64,000 nucleotides of DNA from Dryocola sp. LX212 (GCA_041504365.1 CP167917.1:2604001-2668000), one strand, 5' to 3'; counted from the first letter of the stretch, positions 31,208-41,746 are shown. The notes: generated from the letters alone by a model not told the origin. A program made the numbers and translations.

Positions 31208-32572
31208 GTGATTAGCATATTCGACATGTTTAAAGTCGGCATCGGACCTTCCAGCTCCCATACCGTCGGGCCGATGAAGGCCGGCAAGCTGTTTGTCGAT
31301 GATCTGGTCGAAAAAGGATTGCTTGAGAGCACCACGCGCATTGCGGTGGACGTCTACGGCTCGCTTTCCCTTACCGGAAAAGGACACCACACAGACATCG
31401 CCATTATTATGGGTCTGGCGGGCAACCAGCCGGACAACGTGGATATCGACTCGATTCCAGGCTTCATCCGCGACGTTGAAACGCGGGAAAAGCTGTGGCT
31501 GGCCCAGGGCCGTCATGAAGTCGACTTTCCGAAAGCGGGCGGCATGAATTTCAGCAACGACAACCTGTCGCTGCACGAAAACGGCATGACCATTCACGCT
31601 TTCAGCGGCGATAAACAGATCTACACCAAAACTTATTACTCTATCGGCGGCGGCTTTATCGTCGACGAAGAGAATTTCGGCAAAGAAGCCAGCAGTGAAA
31701 TCGTCGTTCCCTACTCGTTTAATTCCGCCGAGCAGATGCTTCAGCACTGCAGGGACACCGGTATGTCCCTGTCCGGCGTGATCATGAAAAACGAGCTGGC
31801 GCTGCACAGCCGTAAAGAGATCGAAGAGTATTTTGCCAACGTATGGAGCACGATGCGCGCCTGCATCGATCGCGGTGTGAACACCGAAGGCGTTCTGCCT
31901 GGGCCGCTGCGCGTGCCGCGCCGTGCTTCCGCGCTGCGCCGTATGCTGGTGTCCAGCGATAAGCTGTCCAATGACCCGATGAACGTCGTCGACTGGGTGA
32001 ACATGTTTGCCCTGGCGGTAAACGAAGAGAACGCCGCCGGTGGCCGCGTCGTGACCGCGCCAACCAACGGTGCCTGCGGTATCGTTCCGGCGGTGCTGGC
32101 CTACTACGATCACTTTATCGAATCCGTCAGCCCGGATACCTACATCCGCTACTTCCTGGCCTCCGGTGCCATCGGTACGCTGTACAAGATGAACGCCTCG
32201 ATTTCCGGTGCCGAAGTGGGCTGCCAGGGTGAAGTGGGCGTTGCCTGTTCTATGGCAGCTGCGGGGCTTGCTGAAATCCTGGGTGCCAGCCCGGAGCAGG
32301 TCTGCGTGGCCGCGGAAATCGGCATGGAGCACAACCTTGGTCTGACGTGCGACCCGGTTGCCGGTCAGGTGCAGGTACCGTGCATCGAGCGTAACGCCAT
32401 CGCGTCCGTCAAGGCTATCAACGCCACGCGCATGGCGATGCGCCGCACCAGCGAGCCGCGCGTCTCCCTCGATAAGGTTATCGAAACAATGTACGAGACG
32501 GGTAAAGACATGAACGCCAAATATCGTGAAACCTCCCGTGGGGGCCTGGCGATCAAAGTTCAGTGTGACTGA
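31208..32572 (+). CDS. sdaA: L-serine ammonia-lyase 1
   Basis: Iron-sulfur-dependent deaminase turning L-serine into pyruvate and ammonia. The beta domain (about 1-160) starts MISIFDMFKVGIGPSSSHTVGPM. The alpha domain carries the cluster cysteines in TNGACGIVPAV, GLTCDPVAGQVQVPC and the C-terminal KVQCD. 454 residues, as in E. coli. Start is GTG 31208 with AAGGAG 8 bases upstream. A long antisense frame overlaps it and is a shadow. A hairpin terminator shared with the downstream LysR gene ends the unit. Confidence 0.97.
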   Translation: MISIFDMFKVGIGPSSSHTVGPMKAGKLFVDDLVEKGLLESTTRIAVDVYGSLSLTGKGHHTDIAIIMGLAGNQPDNVDIDSIPGFIRDVETREKLWLAQGRHEVDFPKAGGMNFSNDNLSLHENGMTIHAFSGDKQIYTKTYYSIGGGFIVDEENFGKEASSEIVVPYSFNSAEQMLQHCRDTGMSLSGVIMKNELALHSRKEIEEYFANVWSTMRACIDRGVNTEGVLPGPLRVPRRASALRRMLVSSDKLSNDPMNVVDWVNMFALAVNEENAAGGRVVTAPTNGACGIVPAVLAYYDHFIESVSPDTYIRYFLASGAIGTLYKMNASISGAEVGCQGEVGVACSMAAAGLAEILGASPEQVCVAAEIGMEHNLGLTCDPVAGQVQVPCIERNAIASVKAINATRMAMRRTSEPRVSLDKVIETMYETGKDMNAKYRETSRGGLAIKVQCD

Positions 32573-32576
32573 TTAT

Positions 32577-32616
32577 TGTCGGGTGGATAAGCGACAGCCG
32601 CAATCCGCCGTCTGCT
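32577..32616. repeat. REP-like half unit after sdaA
   Basis: TGTCGGGTGGATAAGCGACAG and GCGGATT-type inverse bases (CAATCCGCC) resemble the other REP-like units and follow the sdaA stop codon. Confidence 0.4.
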
Positions 32617-32677
32617 TCTGCTAAAAAAGTCGCAAGACGCTGCACTTTTCCGACCAAAGAGACTTTGTCAGCAATCT

Positions 32678-32703
32678 AAGCCCTTCCCCGGAAGGGCTTT
32701 TTA
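32678..32703. terminator. Bidirectional terminator between sdaA and the LysR gene
   Basis: AAGCCCTTCC-CC-GGAAGGGCTT, a 10-bp perfect stem followed by TTT. Its right end touches the stop codon of the LysR-type gene. Confidence 0.8.
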
Positions 32704-33609
32704 CCATTTGTACCCCTGACACGCCTGCCTCAGCGCCAGCAAAAATTGCCGGGCGGTTTCGGTCAGCGCCGATTTCTGTGACCAGGCCACGCAATATTGC
32801 GCTGACGGCAGCGTTGAGATCGGCAACACGCTGATTCTGTCCTGCAGGTGCAGCGGCATGCTCATCGCCCTCGCCACCACCGTCAGATAATCCGACTCCA
32901 GCACCATATTTAATCCGCAAACAATTGACTCCGTCCACACCGGTTCTTCGTGGATCTGCCCGTAGAACTCGTTAAGCTCATCCTGCAGCTGCTGGTAGTA
33001 ACCGACATTTGTCTCGGGCAGCAGCCACTTTGCGCGCCGCAGATCGTTGACTGATGAAGCCTGTTCCAGCGGATGCCCCCGGCGGGCAATAATACAGAAC
33101 GGCGCAACGAACAGCGGCTCAATCACCACGTCGTCCGGCACCTTGCGCGGGTTAATCGTCCCGATAGCGAGATCTAACTCCCCCTGACGCAGCAGGGGCA
33201 GCAGCGTGGCAAGCTGGCCTTCTTTGAGATTAAGACGAGCATGTGGCCTGCTGGACTTAAAATCATCTATCAGCTTTGGGAATACGGTCAGCGCCAGCAG
33301 CGATGAGAAACCGACGGCAAGTTTTCCCTGCGAGAAGTGGCTTATCTGTTCAACCTCGTCAGCCGCGCGCTGCAGCTCCTCAAGTATCCACTCCGTACGA
33401 CGTAAAAAAGCCGTCCCCGCCTCAGTTAGCGTGACGCCCTCATGCCCGCGCAGGAATAGTTGCACGCCTAAAGTTTGCTCCAGCTCGCGCAAAGTTCGGC
33501 TCAGCGCCGGCTGCGACAGCCCCACTTCCCTTGCGGCCGCGCGGATGCTGCGGCTACGGACAACCTGCCGGAAGGTGTGTAAGTGCTGCATTTTCGGCAG
33601 ATGTTTCAT
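32701..33609 (-). CDS. LysR-family transcriptional regulator
   Basis: 302-residue LysR-type regulator. The winged helix-turn-helix is residues 6-65 (LHTFRQVVRSRSIRAAAREVG and SQPALSRTLRELEQTLGVQLF), then a linker helix and a periplasmic-binding-like effector domain (GKLAVGFSSLLALTVFP, GELDLAIGT). It is transcribed divergently from an MFS transporter gene and its M20 hydrolase partner, 154 bases apart, the classic layout for a LysR protein controlling the neighbouring operon. It resembles the AbgR/GcvA-type regulators in outline, but I do not recognise a named orthologue. K-12 has no such gene between sdaA and pdeD. Confidence 0.88.
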   Translation of the reverse strand: MKHLPKMQHLHTFRQVVRSRSIRAAAREVGLSQPALSRTLRELEQTLGVQLFLRGHEGVTLTEAGTAFLRRTEWILEELQRAADEVEQISHFSQGKLAVGFSSLLALTVFPKLIDDFKSSRPHARLNLKEGQLATLLPLLRQGELDLAIGTINPRKVPDDVVIEPLFVAPFCIIARRGHPLEQASSVNDLRRAKWLLPETNVGYYQQLQDELNEFYGQIHEEPVWTESIVCGLNMVLESDYLTVVARAMSMPLHLQDRISVLPISTLPSAQYCVAWSQKSALTETARQFLLALRQACQGYKW

Positions 33610-33763
33610 CGTTACCCCTATCAGAAAAAAGCATCACCCTGCAAAAAATCGCATCTTATCGCCAGCCGGAAAACTGATTACTTTGGCTAAAGGCGTTCGC
33701 TGAACGTCTGGCGTCACCATAAGGAAAATCCCCCAACGGATCTGTCTCAGAGGAACAAATATC

Positions 33764-34954
33764 ATGAAAACTCATTCGCGGATGATTTTCTTGCTTTTTT
33801 TAGGCTATGTCATTGTCTATATAGATAAAACTGTAATGGGGTTCGCACTTTTACCCATAGAGAAAGAGTTTTCCCTCTCCACCGAAGAGCTGGGCTACAT
33901 CACCGGCATTTTTTTCCTCTCCTATTCGCTGTTCCAGATCCCGGCAGGCTGGCTTAACGACCGCCTGGGATATAAAGCGATGCTGATCATCTCCTTGTGT
34001 CTGCTGGGCGGCTTCGCGTTCTCCTTCGGCGTGCTGGGGTTGAGCTTCGCCCTGCTGATTGCGTTTCGCTTCCTGTCCGGCATGGGGCACTCGGGGTATC
34101 CCTGCTCCTGTGCTAAAGCGGTGGTAAGCAACTTCACGCGGGAAAAGCGAACCTTTGCGCAGTCTATCCTGCTCTCTTCCGCAGGGCTTGCGATGACCGC
34201 GGGGCCGCTGATTGCCGTCTACGCTCTGGCAAATTTTGGCTGGCGCGGCTCGTTTGCCGGGCTGGGCGTAATGGCCTGCGTGATAGCCATCGTCATCATT
34301 TTTCTGGTGCCAAAAGCTCAGGCCAGCGCGCGTCAAAAATCAACGCTCAGCTACCGACAGCTGCTGAAAAGCCCGACCGTTATCCTGCTGTTCATCGCCA
34401 TCTTTTGTATCAACATTCCCAGCTACGGGCTGATGGCCTGGCTGCCGAAGTTCCTTGTGCAGCAGCGCGGCATGCCGATGGACACCTCCAGCTATGTTAT
34501 TGCCATCGGTGGCCTGGGGATCTGGATCTCTTCTTTGTGCACGGGCTGGCTGGTCGGCAAATACTTCCAGGAAAGAGAGCCGATGGTGATCATGGTTTGC
34601 TCACTGCTCAGCGCATTGTGCATCTACATGGTCTACCTGACGCCGTCCGCGCTCACCGCCAGCCTGTTCCTTTTCCTCGGCGAGGTCTTCCTGATGGGGG
34701 CCTTCGTGACGACCTTCACGCTGCCGATGAAACGGGTCCCGGTAGAAAACATGGGGGCGGCGATGGGCATTATTAATACCGGCGGCACGCTGGGAGGGTT
34801 TGTCTCGCCGATCGTCATGGGCTATCTGATTGGCTCCTCTGGCGGCTACTTCAGCACCTTTATTTTTCTCTCTCTCGCCATGGTCTGCGCCGCTCTTGCG
34901 GTAGTACCGCTGATGGTGAAGAGAACGCATTCTGACCTTACCGTGACGGAATAA
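33764..34954 (+). CDS. MFS transporter beside an M20 amidohydrolase
   Basis: Major facilitator protein of 396 residues with about 12 membrane segments. The loop 2-3 signature is [13 protein letters not shown], and a second half signature [12 protein letters not shown] follows segment 8. [12 protein letters not shown] and [14 protein letters not shown] resemble the anion:cation symporter (ACS) branch, whose members carry organic anions; the substrate here is unknown. AGAGGAAC lies about 10 bases before the ATG. Its stop overlaps the start region of the M20 gene, so both should be cotranscribed, and the transporter probably imports the substrate of that hydrolase. Confidence 0.87.
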   Translation: MKTHSRMIFLLFLGYVIVYIDKTVMGFALLPIEKEFSLSTEELGYITGIFFLSYSLFQIPAGWLNDRLGYKAMLIISLCLLGGFAFSFGVLGLSFALLIAFRFLSGMGHSGYPCSCAKAVVSNFTREKRTFAQSILLSSAGLAMTAGPLIAVYALANFGWRGSFAGLGVMACVIAIVIIFLVPKAQASARQKSTLSYRQLLKSPTVILLFIAIFCINIPSYGLMAWLPKFLVQQRGMPMDTSSYVIAIGGLGIWISSLCTGWLVGKYFQEREPMVIMVCSLLSALCIYMVYLTPSALTASLFLFLGEVFLMGAFVTTFTLPMKRVPVENMGAAMGIINTGGTLGGFVSPIVMGYLIGSSGGYFSTFIFLSLAMVCAALAVVPLMVKRTHSDLTVTE

Positions 34955-34965
34955 TGGAGTTTGTT

Positions 34966-36150
34966 ATGTCTTTGAATTTCGAAAAGCTGATTACAGACGT
35001 TGCCCCGGACGTAATGCGCTGGCGGCAGTATATGCACGCCAATCCGCAGCTCTCCTTCCAGGAGCAGCCAACGGCGGACTACATTGCCCGCGAGCTGGAA
35101 AGCTTTGGCGGCCTGGAGATCCTGCGCTTAACGGACAACAGCGTGGTGGCGGACTTACACGGCAAGCACCCCGGCCCGAAATGGGCGCTGCGCGCGGATA
35201 TCGACGCTTTGCCTATCCAGGAAGACAGCGGCGTGCCTTTCGCATCTCGTAATAAAGGGGTTATGCATGCCTGCGGTCACGACGCCCACGCGGCTATGCT
35301 GATGGGCGCAGCCAAAATCCTGTGCCAGCTGAAAGAACGCCTGCAGGGGTCGGTGCGCTTCATTTTCCAGCATGCCGAAGAGGTGCCGCCGGGCGGCGCG
35401 CAGGAGCTGGTGAAGCTTGGGGTATTAAACGGCGTGGAGTATATTTTTGGTCTGCACGTCATGCCTGACCGCCCTACCGGCACGCTGTCGCTTAAGGAAG
35501 GCGTGTTCTGCGCCTCCAGCGATAACTTTGATATCGTCATTAAAGGCAAAGGCGGCCATGGATCAATGCCGCATCTGTGCATCGACCCGGTGGTGATCGG
35601 GGCTGAAATCGTGACTTCACTGCAGCAGATTGTGGCCCGCAGGCTCGATCCGCTCCACGTGCCGGTGCTGACCATCGCCTCTTTCCAGTCGGGCGAGAAA
35701 AGCTATAACGTTATTCCGGACAGCGTCCGCCTCTCCGGTACTCTGCGCACTCATAACAAGAGCGTGCGTGAGCGCGTGCCGGAGCTGATGAAGCAAATCG
35801 TGCAGGGCATTGGTGCCGCGCACGGGGCCGAATGCGAGGTCATCTGGCAGAGAGGGTACGAAGTGGGTGTCAACCATGCCGACGCCAGCGCCATCGCCCG
35901 GGAAGTCATCCAGCAGCACTTCCCGGAAGGGACGCTGCACGAATTCACCGCTCCGCTCTTCGGCGGGGAAGATTTCTCATCCTATCAGGCGCATATACCG
36001 GGCGCCTTCCTGTTCGTTGGCTCACGCAATGAAGAGATGGGCGCGGTATGGAACGTTCATAACCCTCACTTCCTGCTGGACGAAAACGCGATGCTGACCG
36101 GGGTAAAAATGCATCTGGGTTTGATTGGCCGGTTGTTAGCGCCGGAATAG
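34966..36150 (+). CDS. M20-family metallo-amidohydrolase (hippurate hydrolase/N-acyl amino acid type)
   Basis: Predicted dinuclear-metal amidohydrolase of 394 residues, M20D branch. Metal ligands expected in this branch are visible: Cys and His in [13 protein letters not shown], paired glutamates in [11 protein letters not shown], His in GLHVMPDRP, and a C-terminal His in VHNPHF. The dimerisation domain begins near [11 protein letters not shown]. It should cleave the amide bond of an N-acyl amino acid or a similar conjugate; the exact substrate is not known. ATG 34966 has GGAG 6 bases upstream and is preferred to ATG 34954, which overlaps the transporter stop codon. A strong terminator follows. 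Confidence 0.88.
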   Translation: MSLNFEKLITDVAPDVMRWRQYMHANPQLSFQEQPTADYIARELESFGGLEILRLTDNSVVADLHGKHPGPKWALRADIDALPIQEDSGVPFASRNKGVMHACGHDAHAAMLMGAAKILCQLKERLQGSVRFIFQHAEEVPPGGAQELVKLGVLNGVEYIFGLHVMPDRPTGTLSLKEGVFCASSDNFDIVIKGKGGHGSMPHLCIDPVVIGAEIVTSLQQIVARRLDPLHVPVLTIASFQSGEKSYNVIPDSVRLSGTLRTHNKSVRERVPELMKQIVQGIGAAHGAECEVIWQRGYEVGVNHADASAIAREVIQQHFPEGTLHEFTAPLFGGEDFSSYQAHIPGAFLFVGSRNEEMGAVWNVHNPHFLLDENAMLTGVKMHLGLIGRLLAPE

Positions 36151-36161
36151 TATGTCATTCG

Positions 36162-36192
36162 CTCCCCCTTTAGCGACTAAGGGGGAGTTTTT
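36162..36192 (+). terminator. Terminator of the MFS-M20 operon
   Basis: CTCCCCCTTTAG-CGA-CTAAGGGGGAG followed by TTTTTCC, 12 bases past the M20 stop codon. Confidence 0.85.
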
Positions 36193-36278
36193 CCTCGTCG
36201 TCAGCGCTTTCCCCCACTACACTTTGAATGTTCTGCGCATCAATATTGTCCGCAGCTACGAAACAAAGGTGACCAGGG

Positions 36279-37877
36279 ATGCAGACCGCTCAGCGTATTA
36301 TTAAGGGCTATCGCCGCAGGCGCTTAATCGTTTGCGCAGCTTTAGCCATGCTGGTTCTTGTCCTGACGCTCAGCGTGCGTTTCGTCGCCGAACGCAATAT
36401 CAACGAGCAGCGCCTGCTCGCTTTTAATTCCCGGGCCATTGCCACTCTCGAGAATATCCTGACGCCTCTTGATGACGTTAGCGCTGAGGTACTCAAATTT
36501 GTCGGTGCCAGCTGCGAGACGGTGCAATTCAGGCTGCGGGAGCATGCGGCCCGCATGCAGACGGTCCGCTCGATTGCGCTGATTAAAGACGGCATTTTGT
36601 ACTGCTCGAGTATTTTTGGGCCGCGTAATGTCCCTGTCTCACTGCTCCAGCCTCGTTTGCCCGTCGACACCCCGCTGCTGCTTTTATCCACCGACAGCTC
36701 CCTGCTTAAAGGTTCGCCAATACTTATCTCCTGGCATCCCGCAGAAAATGGCAGCCGTGACGGCGTCATGGAAGTGGTCAACATTGAGATGCTCACGGGA
36801 CTGATGATGGAGCCGGAGCGGCCCTGGGTATCCCGCGCCGTGCTGAACGTGGGCGATTCGCATCTAGAATACGGCAAAGGCCTGCTGGCTAAGGTCACCG
36901 CCGAGGAGGGGCTGGTAAGCCGGGACATAGCCTCCCGGAAGTATCCGTTCTCTATTACCACCATCGGCCCTTCGGCGAGTGATTTAGCGTTAAAAAACCT
37001 GCCAACCCAGCTTCCGCTGGCCCTGATGCTGAGCATGCTGATTGGCTATATCACCTGGCTTGCGACAGCCAACCGCATGAGCTTTTCGTGGGAAATCAAT
37101 CTTGGGCTGGCCTCGCGGGAATTCGAGGTCTTCTGCCAGCCGCTGATGAACGCCAGGACGCTGCAATGCGTCGGCGTCGAGCTGCTGCTGCGCTGGAACA
37201 ATCCTCGTCAGGGCTGGATTTCGCCCGACGTTTTTATTCCCCTCGCCGAACAGCAAAATCTCATCGCTCCGCTGACTCGTTTCGTCATGGTCGAAGCCGT
37301 GCGGCATCTAAATATGTTCCCGCCGTCTCCTGATTTTCATATTGGCATAAACGTGGCGGCCAGCCATTTTCACGAGGGGGAAATTATTGACGATCTGCGG
37401 CGCCACTGGTTCCCGGCCCAGGCCGTTCAGCAGCTAACTCTTGAGCTTACCGAACGCGATGCGCTGCCAGAGGTCGACCATCGCGTTGTGCGCGATCTGA
37501 GAAGGCTCGGCGTAGCGCTGGCCATAGACGACTTCGGGACCGGACAAAGCTCGCTGGCCTACCTCGAGACCCTGAACCCGAACGTGCTGAAGATCGATAA
37601 GTCTTTTACCGCGGCCATTGGCACCGATGCCGTTAACTCAACGGTGACGGACATTATTATTGCGCTGGCGCAGCGGCTGGGGATTGATTTGGTTGCGGAG
37701 GGGGTGGAGACGCCGCAGCAGGCAGAGTATCTGCGCAGCCACGGCGTGAATGTACTGCAGGGATATTTGTTCGCCCGGCCAATGCCGTTAAAAGAATTCC
37801 CCAGCTGGCTTGAGGGACGCTCGCCGCCTCCCCCTCGCCATAACGGTCACGCGATTCCCGCGATCCCGCTACGCTGA
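36279..37877 (+). CDS. pdeD: Membrane-bound c-di-GMP phosphodiesterase (CSS-EAL)
   Basis: EAL-domain protein of 532 residues that should hydrolyse c-di-GMP, lowering adhesion and biofilm signals. A first membrane helix (about 15-37) leads to a periplasmic CSS-motif domain (LYCSSIFG near 108-114), a second helix (about 246-268), then the cytosolic EAL domain. The EAL signature reads VGVELLLRW, and the metal and catalytic segments ELTERD, AIDDFGTGQSSLAYL, LKIDKSF and VAEGVETPQQ are intact, so activity is likely. Orthologous to E. coli YoaD (PdeD) by position between sdaA and yoaE. Its 3' end faces yoaE one base away. Confidence 0.93.
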   Translation: MQTAQRIIKGYRRRRLIVCAALAMLVLVLTLSVRFVAERNINEQRLLAFNSRAIATLENILTPLDDVSAEVLKFVGASCETVQFRLREHAARMQTVRSIALIKDGILYCSSIFGPRNVPVSLLQPRLPVDTPLLLLSTDSSLLKGSPILISWHPAENGSRDGVMEVVNIEMLTGLMMEPERPWVSRAVLNVGDSHLEYGKGLLAKVTAEEGLVSRDIASRKYPFSITTIGPSASDLALKNLPTQLPLALMLSMLIGYITWLATANRMSFSWEINLGLASREFEVFCQPLMNARTLQCVGVELLLRWNNPRQGWISPDVFIPLAEQQNLIAPLTRFVMVEAVRHLNMFPPSPDFHIGINVAASHFHEGEIIDDLRRHWFPAQAVQQLTLELTERDALPEVDHRVVRDLRRLGVALAIDDFGTGQSSLAYLETLNPNVLKIDKSFTAAIGTDAVNSTVTDIIIALAQRLGIDLVAEGVETPQQAEYLRSHGVNVLQGYLFARPMPLKEFPSWLEGRSPPPPRHNGHAIPAIPLR

Positions 37878-37878
37878 A

Positions 37879-39438
37879 TTACTCTTCTTCGCCTTCGTGC
37901 GGCTGGCGTTCTTTTGTGACCCGAACTAAATCGATGCGGTAGTCGTTCGCTTCCATCACCTGAAAGCTCAGCGGCGCGAACTCGATAATATCGCCGACCT
38001 TCGGGATCTGTCCGTTCACCGAGATAACCAGCCCGGCAATCGACGCAATATCCTCTTCATCGTTTACCAGCGTATTGATATCCAGGTGCTGCTGCAGCGC
38101 ATGGAGGTCCGTGCCGCCTTTGACCAGCCAGCCGTCTCCGTCGCGCACGATTTCCGGCGTTTCGTCAGCATCCGGGAATTCACCGGCAATAGCTTCCAGC
38201 ACGTCGAGCGGCGTCACCAGCCCCTGCACCACGCCGAATTCGTTGTTAACGATGACGAAGCTGCCGCGGGCACGGCGCAAAACGCCCAGCAGGTTGATAG
38301 GATCCAGGGTTTCTGGCACCACAATTGCTGGCGTTCGCGAAGCAATTGCTTCTACGTCTGCACCTTTATCAAGCGCCACCAGCAGTTCTTTCGCGCGCAC
38401 AATACCGATAATTTCATCCAGCTCACCCCGGCAGACCGGGAACAGGCTGTGTGGTGACTCGAGCAGCTGCTCACGGATTTCAGCAACGCTTTTCTGTGCG
38501 TCAACCCAGGAGATTTCACCGCGAGGGGTCATGATGCTTCGCAGCGAGCGGGAGGCCAGCGTCAGCACACCGTTAATCATATAGCGTTCTTCAGCCGCAA
38601 AAGATTCAGCTTCGATTGGGGTGATCGTTTTGCTTTCATCGCGCTCCGAGCGCGCCTGGCGCTTGCCATTCATCAGACGCAGGATCGCATCAGCCGTCCG
38701 GGCGCGTAACGGCACGTTCGACTGGTGGCGAATGAAGTTGCGTCGGGCAATCTGGTTGAACAGCTCAATGATTATCGAGAAGCCAATCGCCGCGTACAGA
38801 TACCCCTTCGGAATATGGAACCCAAAGCCTTCCGCCACGAGGCTCAGACCGATCATTAACAGGAAGCTAAGACAGAGCACCACGACCGTAGGATGCTGGT
38901 TGACAAAGTTCGTCAGCGGCTTAGAAGCCAGCAGCATCACACCCATCGCGATAATAACCGCAGCCATCATTACCGGCAGGTGGTTGACCATACCCACGGC
39001 GGTAATCACCGCGTCGAGGGAGAACACCGCATCCAGCACAACAATTTGTAACACCACGACCCAGAAGCTGGCGTAGCCTTTCCCATGACCGTCGTCGTGC
39101 TGACGGTTTTCCAGCCTTTCGTGCAGCTCGGTTGTCGCCTTGAACAACAGGAAAATACCCCCGACGAGCATGATCAAATCGCGCCCGGAGAAGACTTTAT
39201 CCATGATGGTGAACAGCGGCTGGGTCAGCGTGACCATCCATGAAATTAAGGACAGCAGGCCCAGTCGCATGAACAAAGCGAGGGATAAACCGATAAGTCG
39301 GGCTTTATCTCGCTGTTTCGGCGGAAGTTTGTCCGCAAGGATGGCGATAAATACCAGGTTGTCGATACCCAGTACGATCTCCAGCACCACAAGCGTCAGC
39401 AAGCCCACCCAAATCTGCGGGTCCATTAAGAATTCCAT
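37879..39438 (-). CDS. yoaE: TerC/CorC-type membrane protein YoaE
   Basis: Inner-membrane protein of 519 residues. The first half is a TerC domain with seven membrane helices ([37 protein letters not shown]-type motifs carrying conserved aspartates). The second half has a CBS pair (about 300-425) and a C-terminal CorC_HlyC domain. TerC proteins have been linked to metal export or co-translational metalation; the role of YoaE is not established. ATG 39438 ([10 protein letters not shown]) has AGGAG 7 bases upstream and matches E. coli; a 13-codon upstream extension is not conserved. Divergent from manX. Confidence 0.93.
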   Translation of the reverse strand: MEFLMDPQIWVGLLTLVVLEIVLGIDNLVFIAILADKLPPKQRDKARLIGLSLALFMRLGLLSLISWMVTLTQPLFTIMDKVFSGRDLIMLVGGIFLLFKATTELHERLENRQHDDGHGKGYASFWVVVLQIVVLDAVFSLDAVITAVGMVNHLPVMMAAVIIAMGVMLLASKPLTNFVNQHPTVVVLCLSFLLMIGLSLVAEGFGFHIPKGYLYAAIGFSIIIELFNQIARRNFIRHQSNVPLRARTADAILRLMNGKRQARSERDESKTITPIEAESFAAEERYMINGVLTLASRSLRSIMTPRGEISWVDAQKSVAEIREQLLESPHSLFPVCRGELDEIIGIVRAKELLVALDKGADVEAIASRTPAIVVPETLDPINLLGVLRRARGSFVIVNNEFGVVQGLVTPLDVLEAIAGEFPDADETPEIVRDGDGWLVKGGTDLHALQQHLDINTLVNDEEDIASIAGLVISVNGQIPKVGDIIEFAPLSFQVMEANDYRIDLVRVTKERQPHEGEEE

Positions 39439-39907
39439 GAAAAACTCCTGCTGGAATGACAAAACGGCACAGCGCAATTACCGGGCGCAACACATTGAAC
39501 TGAAAGGATAAACGGACGAGAAACGTCGCGTGGCGGGACGGCTAAAAGCGTCCGGGAAGTGAAAAATCGTCGGTGACGGTCCATACGGTGGGCTACTGCC
39601 CTCTACTCCTGGTGATTAAACGAAGAGTAAACATTATCAGAGCAAATATAGCTTTGGCAAAGATTTACCTGACTTTGCAATTTTTCTGCAACCTGCACTG
39701 GTCATATTTACTGCTCCAATTGCTTGAAAACGTATCAAAGTTAAATTACGGAGCTTCATCACATAAATTATTTTTTTCACTGACTAAAATAATTCCCGCA
39801 AATGATTCGACTTTTCATAATCCCTTATCTGAATCGATTCATTCCGAACGGACAGATTTCTTACCCTTTCGTAAGGATGTTGAGATGACTAACACAGGAG
39901 GTAGCAA
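39439..39907. promoter_or_regulatory. yoaE-manX divergent region with an Mlc-type operator
   Basis: This 469-base gap contains no convincing gene. A perfect inverted repeat AATTATTTT (39766-39774) / AAAATAATT (39786-39794), 11-base spacer, fits the Mlc/NagC-type consensus (TTATTT, about ten bases, AAATAA) and lies 114-142 bases before the manX start. Mlc is the known repressor of manXYZ in E. coli. I did not find a strong CRP site, although CRP control is known. AGGAGGT at 39897-39903 is the manX ribosome site. Confidence 0.65.
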
Positions 39908-40870
39908 GTGACTATTGCTATTGTCATAGGCACGCATGGCTGGGCAGCAGAGCAACTGCTTAAAACGGCCGAAATGCTATTAGGTGAGCAGGAAAACGTT
40001 GGCTGGATTGATTTCGTTCCCGGCGAAAACGCCGAAACGCTGATCGAGAAGTACAACGCTCAGTTGGCGAATCTGGACACCGGCAAGGGTGTGCTGTTTC
40101 TCGTCGATACCTGGGGCGGCAGCCCTTTCAATGCGGCAAGCCGTATTGTCGTCGATAAAGAGCATTACGAAGTCGTGGCTGGGGTCAACATTCCGATGCT
40201 GGTGGAAACCCTGATGGCCCGCGATGACAATCCTTCTTTCGATGATCTGGTTGCTCTGGCAGTAGAAACAGGTCGCGAAGGGGTGAAAGCCCTGAAAGCT
40301 CAGCCTGTTGAAAAGGCGGCACCTGTTGCAGCAGCACCAAAGGCTGCGGCTCCGCTTAAGCCAATGGGTCCAAACGACTACATGAACATCGGTCTTGCGC
40401 GTATCGATGACCGTCTGATTCATGGCCAGGTTGCTACCCGCTGGACGAAAGAGACCAACGTGACCCGTATTATCGTCGTCAGCGATGAAGTTGCCGCCGA
40501 TACCGTACGTAAAACGCTGCTGACTCAGGTCGCTCCTCCAGGCGTCACCGCACACGTGGTGGACGTTGCGAAGATGATTCGCGTCTACAACAACCCGAAA
40601 TATGCCGGCGACCGCGTCATGCTGCTGTTCACCAACCCGACTGACGTTGAGCGGATTGTGGAAGGTGGCGTGAAGATTACGTCCGTCAACATCGGTGGTA
40701 TGGCCTTCCGCCAGGGGAAAACCCAGGTTAACAACGCCATCTCCGTTGATGAAAAAGATATCGAAGCCTTTAAGAAGCTGAACGCGCGCGGCATCGAGCT
40801 GGAAGCCCGTAAAGTTTCTACCGATCAAAAATTGAAAATGATGGATCTGATCGCGAAGGTGAAAAGCTAA
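39908..40870 (+). CDS. manX: Mannose PTS EIIAB subunit
   Basis: Cytosolic phosphotransferase of the mannose-family PTS, carrying phosphate from HPr to the incoming sugar (mannose, glucose, glucosamine and others). IIA domain: residues 1-130 with phosphorylated His10 in VIGTHGWAAE. An Ala/Pro-rich hinge follows (about 134-152). The IIB domain has His172 in IDDRLIHGQVATRW. 320 residues. GTG 39908 is the start, with AGGAGGT 5 bases upstream. First gene of manXYZ; an Mlc-type operator lies upstream. Confidence 0.97.
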   Translation: MTIAIVIGTHGWAAEQLLKTAEMLLGEQENVGWIDFVPGENAETLIEKYNAQLANLDTGKGVLFLVDTWGGSPFNAASRIVVDKEHYEVVAGVNIPMLVETLMARDDNPSFDDLVALAVETGREGVKALKAQPVEKAAPVAAAPKAAAPLKPMGPNDYMNIGLARIDDRLIHGQVATRWTKETNVTRIIVVSDEVAADTVRKTLLTQVAPPGVTAHVVDVAKMIRVYNNPKYAGDRVMLLFTNPTDVERIVEGGVKITSVNIGGMAFRQGKTQVNNAISVDEKDIEAFKKLNARGIELEARKVSTDQKLKMMDLIAKVKS

Positions 40871-40945
40871 TTGCTACGGTGATTGCTTAAACGCTACGTT
40901 TTGCTCAGTTTTTATACTTAAGTCATACGTTATAGGAGAAGTACA

Positions 40946-41746
40946 ATGGAGATTACCACTCTTCAGATTGTGCTGGTGTTCATCGTAGCCTGTATTGCCG
41001 GTATGGAATCGGTCCTTGATGAATTTCAGTTCCACCGTCCGCTCGTCGCTTGTACGCTGATCGGTCTGGTTCTGGGCGACATGAAAACCGGTATTATTAT
41101 CGGTGGTACCCTTGAAATGATCGCCCTTGGCTGGATGAACATCGGTGCAGCCGTGGCGCCCGATGCGGCGCTTGCCTCTATTATCTCAACCATTCTGGTT
41201 ATCGCCGGGCATCAGGGCATCGGCTCTGGTATCGCGCTGGCAATCCCGCTGGCAGCAGCAGGCCAGGTGCTGACAATCATCGTTCGTACTATCACCGTTG
41301 GCTTCCAGCATGCGGCGGATAAGGCGGCGGAAAAAGGCAACCTTTCGGCCCTGTCCTGGATCCACGTTTCTTCTCTGTTCCTGCAGGCCATGCGTATCGC
41401 CATCCCAGCCGTTATCGTCGCGATTTCTGTGGGTACCAGCGAAGTGCAGAACATGCTGAACGCCATTCCTGAAGTGGTGACCAGCGGTCTGAACATCGCC
41501 GGTGGCATGATCGTGGTGGTCGGTTACGCAATGGTTATTAACATGATGCGTGCGGGCTACCTGATGCCCTTCTTCTACCTCGGCTTTGTTACCGCCGCCT
41601 TCACCAACTTCAACCTGGTTGCGCTGGGCGTGATTGGTGCGGTGATGGCGATTCTGTATATCCAGCTGAGCCCGAAATACAACCGTTCCGCTGGTGCCGC
41701 AGCGCCTGCTGCTGGTTCTAACGATCTTGATAACGAATTAGATTAA
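40946..41746 (+). CDS. manY: Mannose PTS EIIC subunit
   Basis: Membrane subunit of 266 residues that forms the sugar path with ManZ; it also serves in phage lambda DNA entry in E. coli. Hydrophobic throughout, with conserved GGTLEMIALGWMNIGAAVAPD and GSGIALAIPLAAAGQ. A short Ala-rich, acidic tail (PAAGSNDLDNELD) ends the protein. AGGAG precedes ATG 40946. The 75-base manX-manY gap is usual for this operon. Confidence 0.97.
   Translation: MEITTLQIVLVFIVACIAGMESVLDEFQFHRPLVACTLIGLVLGDMKTGIIIGGTLEMIALGWMNIGAAVAPDAALASIISTILVIAGHQGIGSGIALAIPLAAAGQVLTIIVRTITVGFQHAADKAAEKGNLSALSWIHVSSLFLQAMRIAIPAVIVAISVGTSEVQNMLNAIPEVVTSGLNIAGGMIVVVGYAMVINMMRAGYLMPFFYLGFVTAAFTNFNLVALGVIGAVMAILYIQLSPKYNRSAGAAAPAAGSNDLDNELD

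Noticed and set aside
31205-32332. 375-residue frame on the - strand across sdaA
   Set aside because: It is an antisense shadow of the well-conserved sdaA and its His-rich composition reflects reversed codons.
39980-40828. 282-residue frame on the - strand across manX
   Set aside because: Antisense to conserved EIIAB sequence, no recognisable domain.
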